From positions 16,377 to 80,376 of the forward strand of contig JAJRRU010000028.1 of NCBI GenBank assembly GCA_024279135.1: a stretch of DNA of 64,000 nucleotides, read 5' to 3'. Positions within the stretch are counted from its first letter, which is position 1; every line of letters starts with the position of its first letter. The stretch comes from Alphaproteobacteria bacterium (GTDB taxonomy: Bacteria > Pseudomonadota > Alphaproteobacteria > Rhodospirillales > Casp-alpha2). Shown here piece by piece: positions 1 through 8,156 of this stretch. A model generated the notes under the pieces. The model saw only the letters and a list, made by a program, of their open reading frames with translations. It had not been told where the DNA came from and made no database searches. A program made the translations under genes and the position numbers.

Positions 1-1
1 C

Positions 2-778
2 CAAACGGCCGCCGAGCAAGTCATGCCGCGTTTTCAGGCCCTCGCGGAGCATGATATCCGCAAAAAAAGCCGGGGCGAACTGGTTACCATCGCCGATATT
101 GAAACGGAAACAGAACTGGCCCGCCAGTTTCTGGAACTATTACCCTGTTCAGCCATTCTGGGTGAAGAAAGCATTGAAAAAGATCCGGACCTGATGAAGC
201 TGACCGGATCAAACGGCCCGGTGTGGATCATAGATCCCATCGACGGGACCAATAATTTTGCCTCGGGGAAAGCCTGTTTTGCGGTCATGGTGGCCTTTCT
301 CAACCATGGTCAGGTTCAAGCTTGCTGGATTTATAACCCGATCGAGGGGGTGATGTGTCATGCCCTGCGGGGCGGTGGTGTGTGGTGTGAAGATCAGCAA
401 TTGGGGGTGCAGAAAGCCGGGCAGCCTATCGAGGATTTGTGCGGAACCTTGAGCAAACGACTGGTCAAACGCTACGATGAAATCCACCAGGCCGGTCATA
501 CCCCCCTGCCCCGGATCGTGCCCCATTACCGATGTTGCGGGCGGGAATATATGAACCTGGCGTTGGGTGAGCTGGACTTTGTACAGTTTTCATTCCACCT
601 GAAACCCTGGGATCATGCGCCGGGCAGCCTGATCGGCGAAGAACTGGGATGTTTTCAGGGGTTTTTGCCAGATGCTGCATCATATGATGCAACACAAGGT
701 ATGTCTGATGGATATCTGATGATTGCACCGGACAAGCCATCGTGGCACTCTCTTCGAACCCTGTTATGGGATGAATAA
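2..778 (+). CDS. Inositol monophosphatase family protein (5' end outside window)
   Basis: Mg-dependent phosphatase of the IMPase/FBPase fold, acting on inositol phosphates or similar small phosphate esters in the cytoplasm. The metal-binding motifs are visible: GEES, then DPIDGT about 25 residues later, and WDHAPG near the C-terminus. The reading frame is open from the first bases of the window (Q-T-A-A-E-Q-V before the first ATG at 23), and this upstream part resembles the normal N-terminal helix of the family, so the true start lies outside the window. The exact substrate cannot be told from the sequence. It is followed 30 bp later by a co-directional dehydrogenase gene. Confidence 0.85.
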   Translation, partial: QTAAEQVMPRFQALAEHDIRKKSRGELVTIADIETETELARQFLELLPCSAILGEESIEKDPDLMKLTGSNGPVWIIDPIDGTNNFASGKACFAVMVAFLNHGQVQACWIYNPIEGVMCHALRGGGVWCEDQQLGVQKAGQPIEDLCGTLSKRLVKRYDEIHQAGHTPLPRIVPHYRCCGREYMNLALGELDFVQFSFHLKPWDHAPGSLIGEELGCFQGFLPDAASYDATQGMSDGYLMIAPDKPSWHSLRTLLWDE

Positions 779-808
779 TACTTCACAACCAATCATACGG
801 AAAAAATT

Positions 809-1669
809 ATGAAAACAGCGTTTATCGGTCTCGGTGTCATGGGTTACCCCATGGCAGGTCACATGCAAAAAGCCGGATTTCAGGTCACGGTATATAACCG
901 GACCACAGCAAAGGCCGAAAAATGGGCTGCTGAGCATGGTGGAAGTTTTGCCCCAACCCCGGCGGAGGCTGTTGACGGGGCCGAGATCGTCTGTATGTGC
1001 GTGGGTAACGATGATGACATCCGCAGTGTGACCTATGGTGATCAGGGCGTACTGGCTGGCATGAGCAAGGGAGCCACACTGGTCGATCATACCACGGCCT
1101 CAGCCCAGATTGCGCGCGAGATCGAGCGCGATGCCAACGCCGCCGGTTTCGGGTTTATTGACGCGCCCGTTTCGGGCGGTCAGGCCGGTGCCGAAAATGG
1201 CGCCCTGACCGTGATGATCGGTGGTCAACAGGACGCTTACGACAAGGCCGTACCGGTTATTGAAAGCTATGCCAAGATGCAGCGATTGCTTGGCCCTGCC
1301 GGCAGTGGCCAGTTAGCCAAGATGGTCAATCAGATCTGCATCGCCGGTCTGGTTCAGGGCCTGTCGGAAGGTATCGCTTTCGGCCAGCGTGCCGGTCTGG
1401 ACATGAACGCTACAATCGAGGTGATCTCCAAGGGGGCCGCCGGGTCGTGGCAGATGGACAACCGCTACAAGACCATGATCGAGGGCGAATTTGAATTCGG
1501 CTTCGCCGTCGACTGGATGCGTAAGGATCTGGGCATCGCCATGAATGAGGCCCAGAGCAACGGTGCCACCTTGCCCGTGGTCGAACTGGTAGACCGGTTT
1601 TATAGCGAAATCCAGCAAGCCGGTGGCAACCGCTATGACACCTCAAGCCTGATCAAGCGACTGAGCTGA
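809..1669 (+). CDS. NAD(P)-dependent 3-hydroxyisobutyrate dehydrogenase family oxidoreductase
   Basis: Beta-hydroxyacid dehydrogenase of 286 residues, the usual family length. The N-terminal Rossmann motif GLGVMG (residues 7-12) binds the dinucleotide; an Arg in NRT at the end of the second strand suggests NADP(H) preference (inference). The substrate motif DAPVSGG lies near residues 119-125, and the catalytic lysine is in KMVNQ near residue 171. Members act on 3-hydroxyisobutyrate, tartronate semialdehyde or succinic semialdehyde, and the substrate cannot be fixed here. It follows the phosphatase gene after 30 bp and may share its transcript. Confidence 0.88.
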   Translation: MKTAFIGLGVMGYPMAGHMQKAGFQVTVYNRTTAKAEKWAAEHGGSFAPTPAEAVDGAEIVCMCVGNDDDIRSVTYGDQGVLAGMSKGATLVDHTTASAQIAREIERDANAAGFGFIDAPVSGGQAGAENGALTVMIGGQQDAYDKAVPVIESYAKMQRLLGPAGSGQLAKMVNQICIAGLVQGLSEGIAFGQRAGLDMNATIEVISKGAAGSWQMDNRYKTMIEGEFEFGFAVDWMRKDLGIAMNEAQSNGATLPVVELVDRFYSEIQQAGGNRYDTSSLIKRLS

Positions 1670-1723
1670 AGCATTTCCGGTGGGCATCAAATAAACATGT
1701 TCTGAGCCTGGCACAGTATTATT

Positions 1724-2149
1724 TTACTGGTGTCCACCAAGGCATAGGTGGTGGTCATGCAACACCTGAATAATCCGACAATCGGAGATCTGACCGCCTT
1801 TGCATTGGTGTATCATCCTTTTCAGCTCTGTTTTCAATGACAGAAGCCTTTCAAGGCGGGTTTCGACCTGTAAGAGGTGTTTGCGCGCGATAGTATCGGC
1901 GACGTCGCATGGTTGATCAGGCTGGTCAGCCAGGCTCAATAGCTCGCGAACACTTTTGAGCGTGAACCCCAGATCACGGGCATGGCGGATAAAAGCCAAT
2001 CGTTCAATGTGACTCTGCTCGTATATACGCTGGTTTCCGGCAGATCGACCGGGTGACGGGAGAATGCCAATTTTTTCGTAATAACGGACCGTTTGGACTT
2101 TGCATAGTGTCGCTTTGGCGACCCGGCCAATGGTTAAGGGACCAGCCAT
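1724..2149 (-). CDS. MerR family metal-responsive transcriptional regulator
   Basis: DNA-distorting activator of the MerR family, 141 residues. An N-terminal winged helix-turn-helix (about residues 5-45, with the typical VRYYEKIGIL segment) is followed by a dimerisation helix. Cysteines at 81, 116 and 124, the last two as C-x7-C, match the metal-binding layout of the ZntR/CadR/PbrR group, so Zn, Cd or Pb is the likely inducer (inference). Cys136 in the tail is an extra possible ligand. The gene is divergent from a cation-efflux gene, and the shared intergenic region carries a clear MerR-type operator at 2162-2192. Confidence 0.9.
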   Translation of the reverse strand: MAGPLTIGRVAKATLCKVQTVRYYEKIGILPSPGRSAGNQRIYEQSHIERLAFIRHARDLGFTLKSVRELLSLADQPDQPCDVADTIARKHLLQVETRLERLLSLKTELKRMIHQCKGGQISDCRIIQVLHDHHLCLGGHQ

Positions 2150-2161
2150 GGAGAAAACTCC

Positions 2162-2192
2162 TTGAACCTATAGTTACTAGAGCATTTATAAT
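2162..2192 (+). promoter_or_regulatory. MerR-type promoter/operator for the cation-efflux gene
   Basis: The -35 box TTGAAC (2162-2167) and the -10 box TATAAT (2187-2192) are separated by 19 bp, the over-long spacing that MerR-family activators correct by twisting DNA. Inside the spacer lies the dyad CTATAGT-T-ACTAGAG (2168-2182), with 6 of 7 positions paired. Its layout is that of CueR/ZntR operators. It reads toward the efflux gene starting at 2232. Confidence 0.88.
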
Positions 2193-2231
2193 GTTCATAT
2201 ACTGACGTAATGCAAGAGGGAATATTCCACT

Positions 2232-2855
2232 ATGAGTGCCATTTGCTGTAATAATGAACCGAAATTCGACGGCATATCGCCACAATTCAAGCGCGCCCTC
2301 TGGATTGTCATTGTGATCAATGCTGTCATGTTTGTCGTCGAGATAGCCGCCGGAGCATTTGCCGGGTCCAGGGCTTTGCAGGCCGATGCGCTGGATTTTC
2401 TCGGCGATACCATGACCTATGCCTTGAGTTTATACGTCATCGGAATGTCTCTGCGGGTTCGAGCCACGGCCGCGCTGATAAAAGGGTTAAGTCTTGCGGG
2501 TATGGGGAGCTGGATTCTCGGATCGACTGTTTATCAGGTCTTTGTCCTCGGTGTGCCAAAAGCTGAGGTCATGGCGACCATAGGTTTGCTGGCACTGGTC
2601 GCCAATCTTGCAAGTGTCCTGATCCTTTTACGCTTTAAGGACGGTGATGCAAATGTACGATCTGTCTGGCTGTGCAGTCGGAATGATGCGATTGGAAATG
2701 TTGCGGTTCTGGTGGCCGCAGGTGCTGTATGGATCACAGGCACAGCCTGGCCCGATCTGATTGTTGCAGCACTAATGGCAGGGCTGTTTCTCAGTTCGGC
2801 AATACAGATTATTCAGCAAGCCAGACAGGAATTATCAATCCAGCCCGTGCTCTAG
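2232..2855 (+). CDS. Cation diffusion facilitator-type metal transporter (short form)
   Basis: Inner-membrane cation transporter of the CDF fold, 207 residues with about six hydrophobic segments and no cytoplasmic C-terminal domain, so shorter than CzcD or YiiP. The TM2 metal site is seen as ADALDFLGD. In TM5 the usual HxxxD is replaced by CSRND (CxxxD), a change I associate with a subfamily of short CDFs encoded next to MerR regulators. It presumably exports a soft divalent metal out of the cytoplasm. Expression is expected to be induced by the divergent MerR protein through the 19-bp-spacer promoter. A GAGGG ribosome site precedes the ATG. Confidence 0.82.
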   Translation: MSAICCNNEPKFDGISPQFKRALWIVIVINAVMFVVEIAAGAFAGSRALQADALDFLGDTMTYALSLYVIGMSLRVRATAALIKGLSLAGMGSWILGSTVYQVFVLGVPKAEVMATIGLLALVANLASVLILLRFKDGDANVRSVWLCSRNDAIGNVAVLVAAGAVWITGTAWPDLIVAALMAGLFLSSAIQIIQQARQELSIQPVL

Positions 2856-2883
2856 CATCCTGGCTCTGGCTAAGTTAACTGCT

Positions 2884-4041
2884 TTATTTATCCACCAGGG
2901 CGGGAACCTTGTCTTTTGGTCGCTTGGTGGGCGGGGTTTTATCGTCTTGTGCATAGCCGAAGGCGATCTTGCCCTTTTCTATCTTGACCACAACCACCCC
3001 GCCTTTCGCAAGTTTGCCAAACAATAGTTCTTCGGCCAGGGGTTTTTTGATGTGTTCCTGAATGACCCGGGCCAGCGGTCTGGCCCCGAATGTCTCGTCA
3101 TAACCCTTTGTCGCCAGCCATTTACGGGCAGCATCTGTCAGTTCGATAATTACGTTGCGATCTTCGAGCTGCATTTCCAGTTCCATGATGAATTTGTCAA
3201 CCACCCGTGAAACCACGTTTGGCGACAAGGCGGCGAAGGAAATGGTGGCATCCAGACGATTTCTGAATTCCGGTGTAAACAGCTTTTCAATAGCTTCCTG
3301 ATCGTCGCCCACACGTTTCTCGCGCTCGAAACCGATCGGCGGCTTGGCGATTTCGGAAGCCCCGGCGTTGGTGGTCATGATCAGAATCACGTTGCGGAAA
3401 TCCACGCTCTTGCCATTGTGGTCGGTCAGCTTGCCGTGATCCATAACCTGTAACAGTATATTGAACAGGTCAGGGTGGGCTTTTTCTATTTCATCGAGCA
3501 GCAAGACCACATGGGGGGTTTTGTCCACCGCGTCGGTCAGCAAGCCGCCCTGATCAAATCCCACGTAGCCGGGCGGTGCGCCGATCAGCCGCGAGATAGA
3601 GTGCCGCTCCATGTATTCCGACATGTCAAAACGCACCAGTTCCACACCCAGCACTTTGGCAAGTTGGCGGGCGACCTCGGTCTTGCCGACCCCGGTCGGG
3701 CCGGAAAACAGGTATGATCCAACGGGTTTGTTGGGTTCGCGCAAACCGGCGCGGGCCAGTTTGATAGCACTGGACAGCTCTTTAATGGCCTTGTCCTGTC
3801 CGAACACGACGGTCCCCAGATCCCGTTCCAGGGTTCGCAGGGCTTCGCGGTCGTTGCTCGATACGGTCTTGGGCGGGATGCGGGCGATCATGGCCACCAC
3901 GTTCTCGACGTCCTTCAGGGTTGCGGTCTTGCGTCGCTTGTTTTTAGCCAGCAGCATACGTGAAGCACCAACTTCATCGATCACATCGATGGCCTTGTCC
4001 GGTAACTTGCGGTCGGTAATATAGCGATCAGAAAGCTCCAC
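2884..4041 (-). CDS. clpA: ClpA C-terminal half: second AAA+ module
   Basis: This 385-residue piece carries the D2 ATPase with Walker A GPTGVGKT (about 115-122), Walker B VVLLLDEIEKAH, and an IGF tripeptide in PPIGFER that matches the ClpP-binding loop. The first possible start is a GTG at 4041, only 15 bases after the interrupting TAA; no clear ribosome site precedes it, so separate translation would depend on reinitiation. The C-terminus ends in a Lys/Pro-rich tail. Whether a working ClpA forms from two pieces is unknown. Confidence 0.78.
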   Translation of the reverse strand: MELSDRYITDRKLPDKAIDVIDEVGASRMLLAKNKRRKTATLKDVENVVAMIARIPPKTVSSNDREALRTLERDLGTVVFGQDKAIKELSSAIKLARAGLREPNKPVGSYLFSGPTGVGKTEVARQLAKVLGVELVRFDMSEYMERHSISRLIGAPPGYVGFDQGGLLTDAVDKTPHVVLLLDEIEKAHPDLFNILLQVMDHGKLTDHNGKSVDFRNVILIMTTNAGASEIAKPPIGFEREKRVGDDQEAIEKLFTPEFRNRLDATISFAALSPNVVSRVVDKFIMELEMQLEDRNVIIELTDAARKWLATKGYDETFGARPLARVIQEHIKKPLAEELLFGKLAKGGVVVVKIEKGKIAFGYAQDDKTPPTKRPKDKVPALVDK

Positions 4042-4056
4042 CGCGGCCTTGATGGC

Positions 4057-5196
4057 TTAGCTGGTATAGCGCACCTTGTGGTGTTCCTCGAAATAGGGTT
4101 TCAGGCCCTTGAGGATTTTGATGGTATCGGAGACCGACGGTTCGTTCACATCGATTTTCTGGAAACGTCGAACCAGGGCGCGGTCTTTCTCAAAATGGTT
4201 TCTGTATTCCTTGTAGGTGGTCGAACCCATGCATCGGAGCGAGCCTTTCTGCAAGGCTGGTTTCAGGATATTAGAGGCATCCATGGCCCCGCCAGAGGTC
4301 GCCCCTGCCCCGATTATTGTATGAATTTCATCAATAAAAAGAATGCTTTGCGTGTCACTTTCAAGTTCTGACATGATGTTCTTGAGGCGTTCCTCGAAAT
4401 CACCTCGATATCGGGTGCCGGCCAGCAATGCGCCCATATCCAGGGCGTAAATGGTGTTGTCGAGCAAGACTTCGGGCACGTCACCATCGACGATCCGCTT
4501 GGCCAGCCCTTCGGCGATGGCGGTCTTGCCAACCCCGGGGTCACCAACATACAACGGGTTGTTCTTGTTGCGGCGGCAGAGCACCTGAATGGTGCGATTA
4601 ACCTCTTTTTGCCGACCGATCAGCGGATCAATGCGGCCTTCTGCGGCTTTGGCATTCAGATTGACGCAGTAGGCATCGACGGCTTCCTGGCCCTGATGGA
4701 CGATATCTTCATCTTCGTCTTGTTCATTTTGGCCGTGAACGGGTCTGGATTCGGTTTTTCCGGGAATTTTGGCGATGCCGTGAGAAATGTAATTCACCGC
4801 ATCCAGGCGTGACATGTCCTGGATATGCAGGAAATAAACCGCGTGGCTTTCACGTTCCGACAACAGGGCGACCAGTACATTGGCACCGGTTACCTCTTCG
4901 CGGCCGGAAGATTGCACATGGATCACGGCACGCTGGATGGCCCGGTGGAAGCCAGCCGTGGGCTGCGGTTCGCTTATCTCGGCCTTGGTGATGTCACCCA
5001 GGTTCTCATTGACGAATTCAAGCAGGCTGAGGCGTAATTCTTCCAGATCAATACCGCACGCATTAAATACGGCCTGGGCATCGGGATCATCGGTCAGGCC
5101 CAGCAACAGGTGTTCCAGGGTGGCATATTCATGGCGGTACTCGGTTGCATAGGCCAATGCCCGATGCAGGGTTTGCTCAAGATTTACCGATAACAT
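4057..5196 (-). CDS. clpA: ClpA N-terminal half: N domain and first AAA+ module
   Basis: ATP-dependent unfoldase subunit that feeds substrates to ClpP. This 379-residue piece holds the Clp-N repeat domain (residues 1-145), where ClpS docks, and the D1 ATPase with Walker A GDPGVGKT (about 218-225) and Walker B ILFIDEIH (about 287-294). It ends at KVRYTS before an in-frame TAA, between D1 and D2. If translated alone it would lack the D2 ATPase and the ClpP-docking loop. It starts 45 bp downstream of clpS, in the usual clpS-clpA order. Confidence 0.8.
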   Translation of the reverse strand: MLSVNLEQTLHRALAYATEYRHEYATLEHLLLGLTDDPDAQAVFNACGIDLEELRLSLLEFVNENLGDITKAEISEPQPTAGFHRAIQRAVIHVQSSGREEVTGANVLVALLSERESHAVYFLHIQDMSRLDAVNYISHGIAKIPGKTESRPVHGQNEQDEDEDIVHQGQEAVDAYCVNLNAKAAEGRIDPLIGRQKEVNRTIQVLCRRNKNNPLYVGDPGVGKTAIAEGLAKRIVDGDVPEVLLDNTIYALDMGALLAGTRYRGDFEERLKNIMSELESDTQSILFIDEIHTIIGAGATSGGAMDASNILKPALQKGSLRCMGSTTYKEYRNHFEKDRALVRRFQKIDVNEPSVSDTIKILKGLKPYFEEHHKVRYTS

Positions 5197-5241
5197 GGAC
5201 TGTATGCCTTCCTGGTGTGCTCTGGTAACGGGGCTTTGGTT

Positions 5242-5733
5242 TTAATCATTGCTATCTTTCTCGATGGTGCATTGTAAGGGGTGTTCCTGCTTGCGCGCCA
5301 CGGTCATCACCTGGGTGACCTTGGTTTCTGCAATTTCATAGGTAAAGATACCACAAATTCCCACACCGTGCTGGTGCACATTCAGCATAATCTCTGTGGC
5401 TTCCTGGGTGGTCATGGCGAAATATTTTTCCAGAACGCTTACCACAAATTCCATAGGCGTGTAATCGTCATTGAGCAGCAAGACCTTGTACATGGACGGT
5501 TTTTTAGTTTTCACCCGTTCTTTTATGGCGATGCCGGTTTCAGGATTCTGATCATCGGGGTTGCTCGGTTGACGGGGTACACCTTTTTTTGGGCCGGTCA
5601 TGATGCCGGGTACGATTTCGGACATTATGACGGGCATTATGGCGGGGGGATCGCTAAGCCCTCGCACCACCACGCCAGCTTTGGCGGCGTGTTTAACAGG
5701 TTCGATGCAGATATTCTTTTTTTGCATAATCAA
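5242..5733 (-). CDS. clpS: ATP-dependent Clp protease adaptor ClpS
   Basis: N-degron adaptor that hands substrates to ClpAP. The ClpS core spans about residues 77-160, with the [12 protein letters not shown] motif that binds ClpA and N-end residues, and the HQHG segment. At 163 residues it is longer than usual (about 105) because of a 75-residue N-terminal extension rich in Met, Pro and Ile. A shorter start at an internal Met is possible and would give a more typical protein. It directly precedes clpA, whose reading frame carries an internal stop. Confidence 0.9.
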   Translation of the reverse strand: MIMQKKNICIEPVKHAAKAGVVVRGLSDPPAIMPVIMSEIVPGIMTGPKKGVPRQPSNPDDQNPETGIAIKERVKTKKPSMYKVLLLNDDYTPMEFVVSVLEKYFAMTTQEATEIMLNVHQHGVGICGIFTYEIAETKVTQVMTVARKQEHPLQCTIEKDSND

Positions 5734-5914
5734 TATTCTGTCGATCAGGTTGTATCACCGGTAAATGTTATATAGGCACGTAGTCCTGGAGAAGGAACCC
5801 TGCATTAAAGATATTAATACATCATACCATGAAAATATTGATTTTTCACTATGTCAGGCTATTTAAACAAAGCTCTTATAATCAGGGTGACATCATATTT
5901 CATCACGGACAGAC

Positions 5915-5946
5915 AAAAAAATCCCGGTGACGTGCATCACCGGGAT
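5915..5946 (-). terminator. Rho-independent terminator of the phasin gene
   Basis: A perfect 10-bp inverted repeat, ATCCCGGTGA (5921-5930) and TCACCGGGAT (5937-5946), encloses a 6-base loop. Reading on the minus strand, a run of six T residues follows the stem. It lies 28 bp beyond the phasin stop codon. Confidence 0.9.
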
Positions 5947-5973
5947 CGTTTGTACTGGACTGGTCAGGCTTGA

Positions 5974-6498
5974 TTAAGCGGCAACTGCCTTGGTAAAGAT
6001 TGCAACGGTTTCGTCCATGCGGGATTTCAGGGGTACCGAAGCGGTTTCGGCAAGCTTTGCGCCCATGTCGGACAGTTTCTGACCATCCACAACGGCGGCC
6101 TCGAAGCTGGCAGTGAAATCGTCCTGCAAGGCAGCCACATCGTCAACGGATTTGCTAGCGAGGAATTTCTTGGCGACGACGGCATTTTTTTCAAATGACG
6201 TTTCGGCAAGGCTGGCCCATGCTTTGCTGATATCCTGTACGCCCTGCATCATAATGGTGCTGGCTTTCAGCGCTGCGTCGAAGTTTGCGGTGCTGAAGGA
6301 TACGTAGTCATCATAGGATTTAGAAGCTTCGTTGCCGGCTTTGGTAGCTGCGGCAACCTGCTCTTTGCTGATGCTGGCAGCTTTCTTCGAGACTTTTTCG
6401 CTGGTTTTTACGGCCACGTCAACGGCTTTGGCGACGTTGGCTTCGACGACTTTGGTAACGGTATCTTTTGAAACGGTGGTTTTTTTCGTGTTGGTCAT
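5974..6498 (-). CDS. Phasin family protein (PHA granule-associated)
   Basis: Small amphipathic protein expected to coat polyhydroxyalkanoate granules. It has 174 residues, is rich in Ala and Lys, contains no Cys and is predicted almost entirely helical. An N-terminal Lys/Val/Ala-rich stretch is followed by the phasin domain (about residues 60-170), with the typical ANFDAALKAS and LAETASVPLKSRMDE segments. It has its own sigma70 promoter, a palindromic operator upstream and a strong terminator downstream, so it is probably transcribed alone and strongly. No PHA synthase is in the window. Confidence 0.9.
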   Translation of the reverse strand: MTNTKKTTVSKDTVTKVVEANVAKAVDVAVKTSEKVSKKAASISKEQVAAATKAGNEASKSYDDYVSFSTANFDAALKASTIMMQGVQDISKAWASLAETSFEKNAVVAKKFLASKSVDDVAALQDDFTASFEAAVVDGQKLSDMGAKLAETASVPLKSRMDETVAIFTKAVAA

Positions 6499-6624
6499 GG
6501 GAGACTCCTGAAAACAATTTGAATGATATATTTATAGAAACAAGTGGGGTATGAGGCGAACTGATGGGAATTTGCATCGTCCTTGACGGGGTTTGCAATA
6601 TTCCTGGTTCCATATTCTGGGGAT

Positions 6625-6653
6625 TTTATAACCCTGTTCACACAAAAAGTCAA
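6625..6653 (-). promoter_or_regulatory. Sigma70-type promoter of the phasin gene
   Basis: On the minus strand TTGACT (6648-6653) and TATAAA (6625-6630) are separated by exactly 17 bp. The predicted transcript start is near 6618, giving a leader of about 120 nt before the phasin ATG at 6498. A perfect palindrome at 6661-6675 lies just upstream of the -35 box. The rest of the gap between the phasin and the carboxypeptidase genes (6676-6928) is AT-rich and holds a second copy of the palindrome but no gene I can support. Confidence 0.7.
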
Positions 6654-6660
6654 GCAATTT

Positions 6661-6675
6661 TTGTGCACTGCACAA
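6661..6675. promoter_or_regulatory. Palindromic operator upstream of the phasin promoter (PhaR-like candidate)
   Basis: TTGTGCA-C-TGCACAA is a perfect 15-bp inverted repeat starting 8 bp upstream of the phasin -35 box. PhaR repressors of alphaproteobacteria bind TGC/GCA dyads near phasin genes, and the TGCACTGCA core fits that pattern. The assignment to PhaR is an inference. Confidence 0.6.
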
Positions 6676-6737
6676 TAATTATAACTAATTGAAATGCTTA
6701 AATAAAAATATGTATTAGCGCTTAAATTTCATTTTTA

Positions 6738-6752
6738 TTGTGCATTGCACTA
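6738..6752. promoter_or_regulatory. Second, imperfect copy of the phasin operator
   Basis: TTGTGCATTGCACTA repeats the palindrome at 6661-6675 with two differences, 77 bp away centre to centre. The duplication supports a dimer- or tetramer-binding regulator acting on the phasin gene, and perhaps on the divergent carboxypeptidase gene. Confidence 0.45.
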
Positions 6753-6928
6753 AGACAGCGTGAACATTTATCCTGCTGCGGCTATAAATAAACTTGTGGT
6801 GGTTAATAGTATTTTCAGGAGCTGTGTATATTGTGGTGGGTATCTTGTTTGTGGCATGTTGTGGACGGATCAGATACACTGCGGACACAAACGTAAAATT
6901 GATAATCAGGGTTATGTGGGTAGAGTCT

Positions 6929-8140
6929 ATGATGAGGTTTGCGTCCTTGAAGGCAATCGGCTTTGTTTTTTCTTTGATACTTGGTGTTCTGGTTTTGCAG
7001 CCCGGTCAGGCGCAGGCCAAATATGCATCCCTGATTCTGGACGCCGATAGCGGGCGCATATTGCACGCGGTTAATGCCGATACACGTAATTACCCCGCAT
7101 CTCTGACCAAGATGATGACGCTTTATATGATTTTCAGCGCGCTGGACCGGCACGAAATATCCATGCATACCCAGTGGATGGTTTCCCGCCGTGCGGCACG
7201 CCAGCCATCCTCCAAGTTAGGCTTGCGCAGTGGCACAAAAATCGCTGTGCGTGACGTAATTTCTGCCCTGATCACCAAATCAGCCAACGATGTGGCGACC
7301 ATGGTCGGCGAGAGCCTGGCTAAGTCAGAACGGGCGTTTGCCCTTGCCATGACCGCCCAAGCGAGAAAACTGGGCATGAGCCGCACCACGTTTCGAAATG
7401 CGTCCGGTCTGCCCCATCGGGGCCAGTTGTCCACCGCGTATGATATGGCAATCCTGGCGCGGGCACTAATCCGTGATTTCCCTCAGTATTATGGCAAATT
7501 TTCCATGGCCAAGTTCGAATACAAGGGCAAGACCCATAAGAACCACAACAAGCTTCTGAAGACTTACAAGGGAACCGATGGCATTAAGACCGGTTATATC
7601 CGGGCGTCCGGTTTTAATCTGGTGGCATCGGTGGTGCGTGATGGAACCCGTTTGATCGGCGTTGTTTTCGGGGGTGATTCCTCAAGCAAGCGCAATGCCC
7701 ACATGATGAGCCTGCTGGACAAGGGGTTTGGCATTCTGATGGCCGAAAAGGCCCCAACCAAACAGGACAAAACCGGCAAAACTGCCAAAACAGTGGTGGC
7801 CGCGGCTGGTATACCCGACCTAAAGGAACCTCTCAGCAACCATAATATCCCCCGTAAATATTCTTGGGGTATTCAGGTTGGTGCTTACACAAAAGAATCC
7901 CAGGCCGCGGAGGTCGCCCACGAGGTCTCGGCGATCGTGCCGTTGCTGCTCAACACCGGGTTTGTCACGGTGGTTCCCCTGGTCAAGAAAAATGGCCGGA
8001 TATTGTACCGCTCACGGCTCCACCGTATCCCGAAGAAACAGGCCTACAAGGCGTGCCGGATTTTGAAGACCCGGCGTATAAACTGCCTGGTCGTCCGCCT
8101 GCCGGTTTCCCAGCAAGTGGCACAGGCTCGCATCAATTAA
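6929..8140 (+). CDS. D-alanyl-D-alanine carboxypeptidase with C-terminal SPOR domain
   Basis: Penicillin-binding serine peptidase that trims peptidoglycan pentapeptides in the periplasm. From the ATG at 6929 (a second ATG follows at once) a classic signal peptide runs to AQA before KYASLI. The peptidase_S11 triad is complete: SLTK, SAN in KSANDVA, and KTG in DGIKTGY. After a Lys/Thr-rich linker, a SPOR domain (WGIQVGAY onward) would bind denuded glycan at the septum. The frame stays open upstream to 6794, but those residues would bury the signal peptide, so the later start is preferred. SPOR-fused forms of this enzyme are common in alphaproteobacteria. Confidence 0.9.
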   Translation: MMRFASLKAIGFVFSLILGVLVLQPGQAQAKYASLILDADSGRILHAVNADTRNYPASLTKMMTLYMIFSALDRHEISMHTQWMVSRRAARQPSSKLGLRSGTKIAVRDVISALITKSANDVATMVGESLAKSERAFALAMTAQARKLGMSRTTFRNASGLPHRGQLSTAYDMAILARALIRDFPQYYGKFSMAKFEYKGKTHKNHNKLLKTYKGTDGIKTGYIRASGFNLVASVVRDGTRLIGVVFGGDSSSKRNAHMMSLLDKGFGILMAEKAPTKQDKTGKTAKTVVAAAGIPDLKEPLSNHNIPRKYSWGIQVGAYTKESQAAEVAHEVSAIVPLLLNTGFVTVVPLVKKNGRILYRSRLHRIPKKQAYKACRILKTRRINCLVVRLPVSQQVAQARIN

Positions 8141-8156
8141 TCAGCTAAAATAACGA

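Larger units (their letters stand above)
2884..5196 (-). pseudogene. clpA: clpA interrupted by one in-frame TAA
   Basis: The two halves of ClpA (described separately) lie in the same reading frame, totalling 770 codons before the terminal stop, which is normal ClpA length. They are separated only by a TAA at 4057-4059 (minus strand), between KVRYTS and AIKAAVELSD. Aligned from memory to other ClpA proteins, that position is normally Lys or Glu, so one base change in AAA or GAA would create the stop. There is no frameshift or other damage. It could be a genuine nonsense mutation, a sequencing error, a split but functional protein, or a readthrough site. The adaptor gene clpS upstream is intact. 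Confidence 0.75.

Noticed and set aside
4041..4059. Programmed frameshift in clpA
   Set aside because: Both halves are in the same frame and no slippery run is present; the break is a plain TAA codon.
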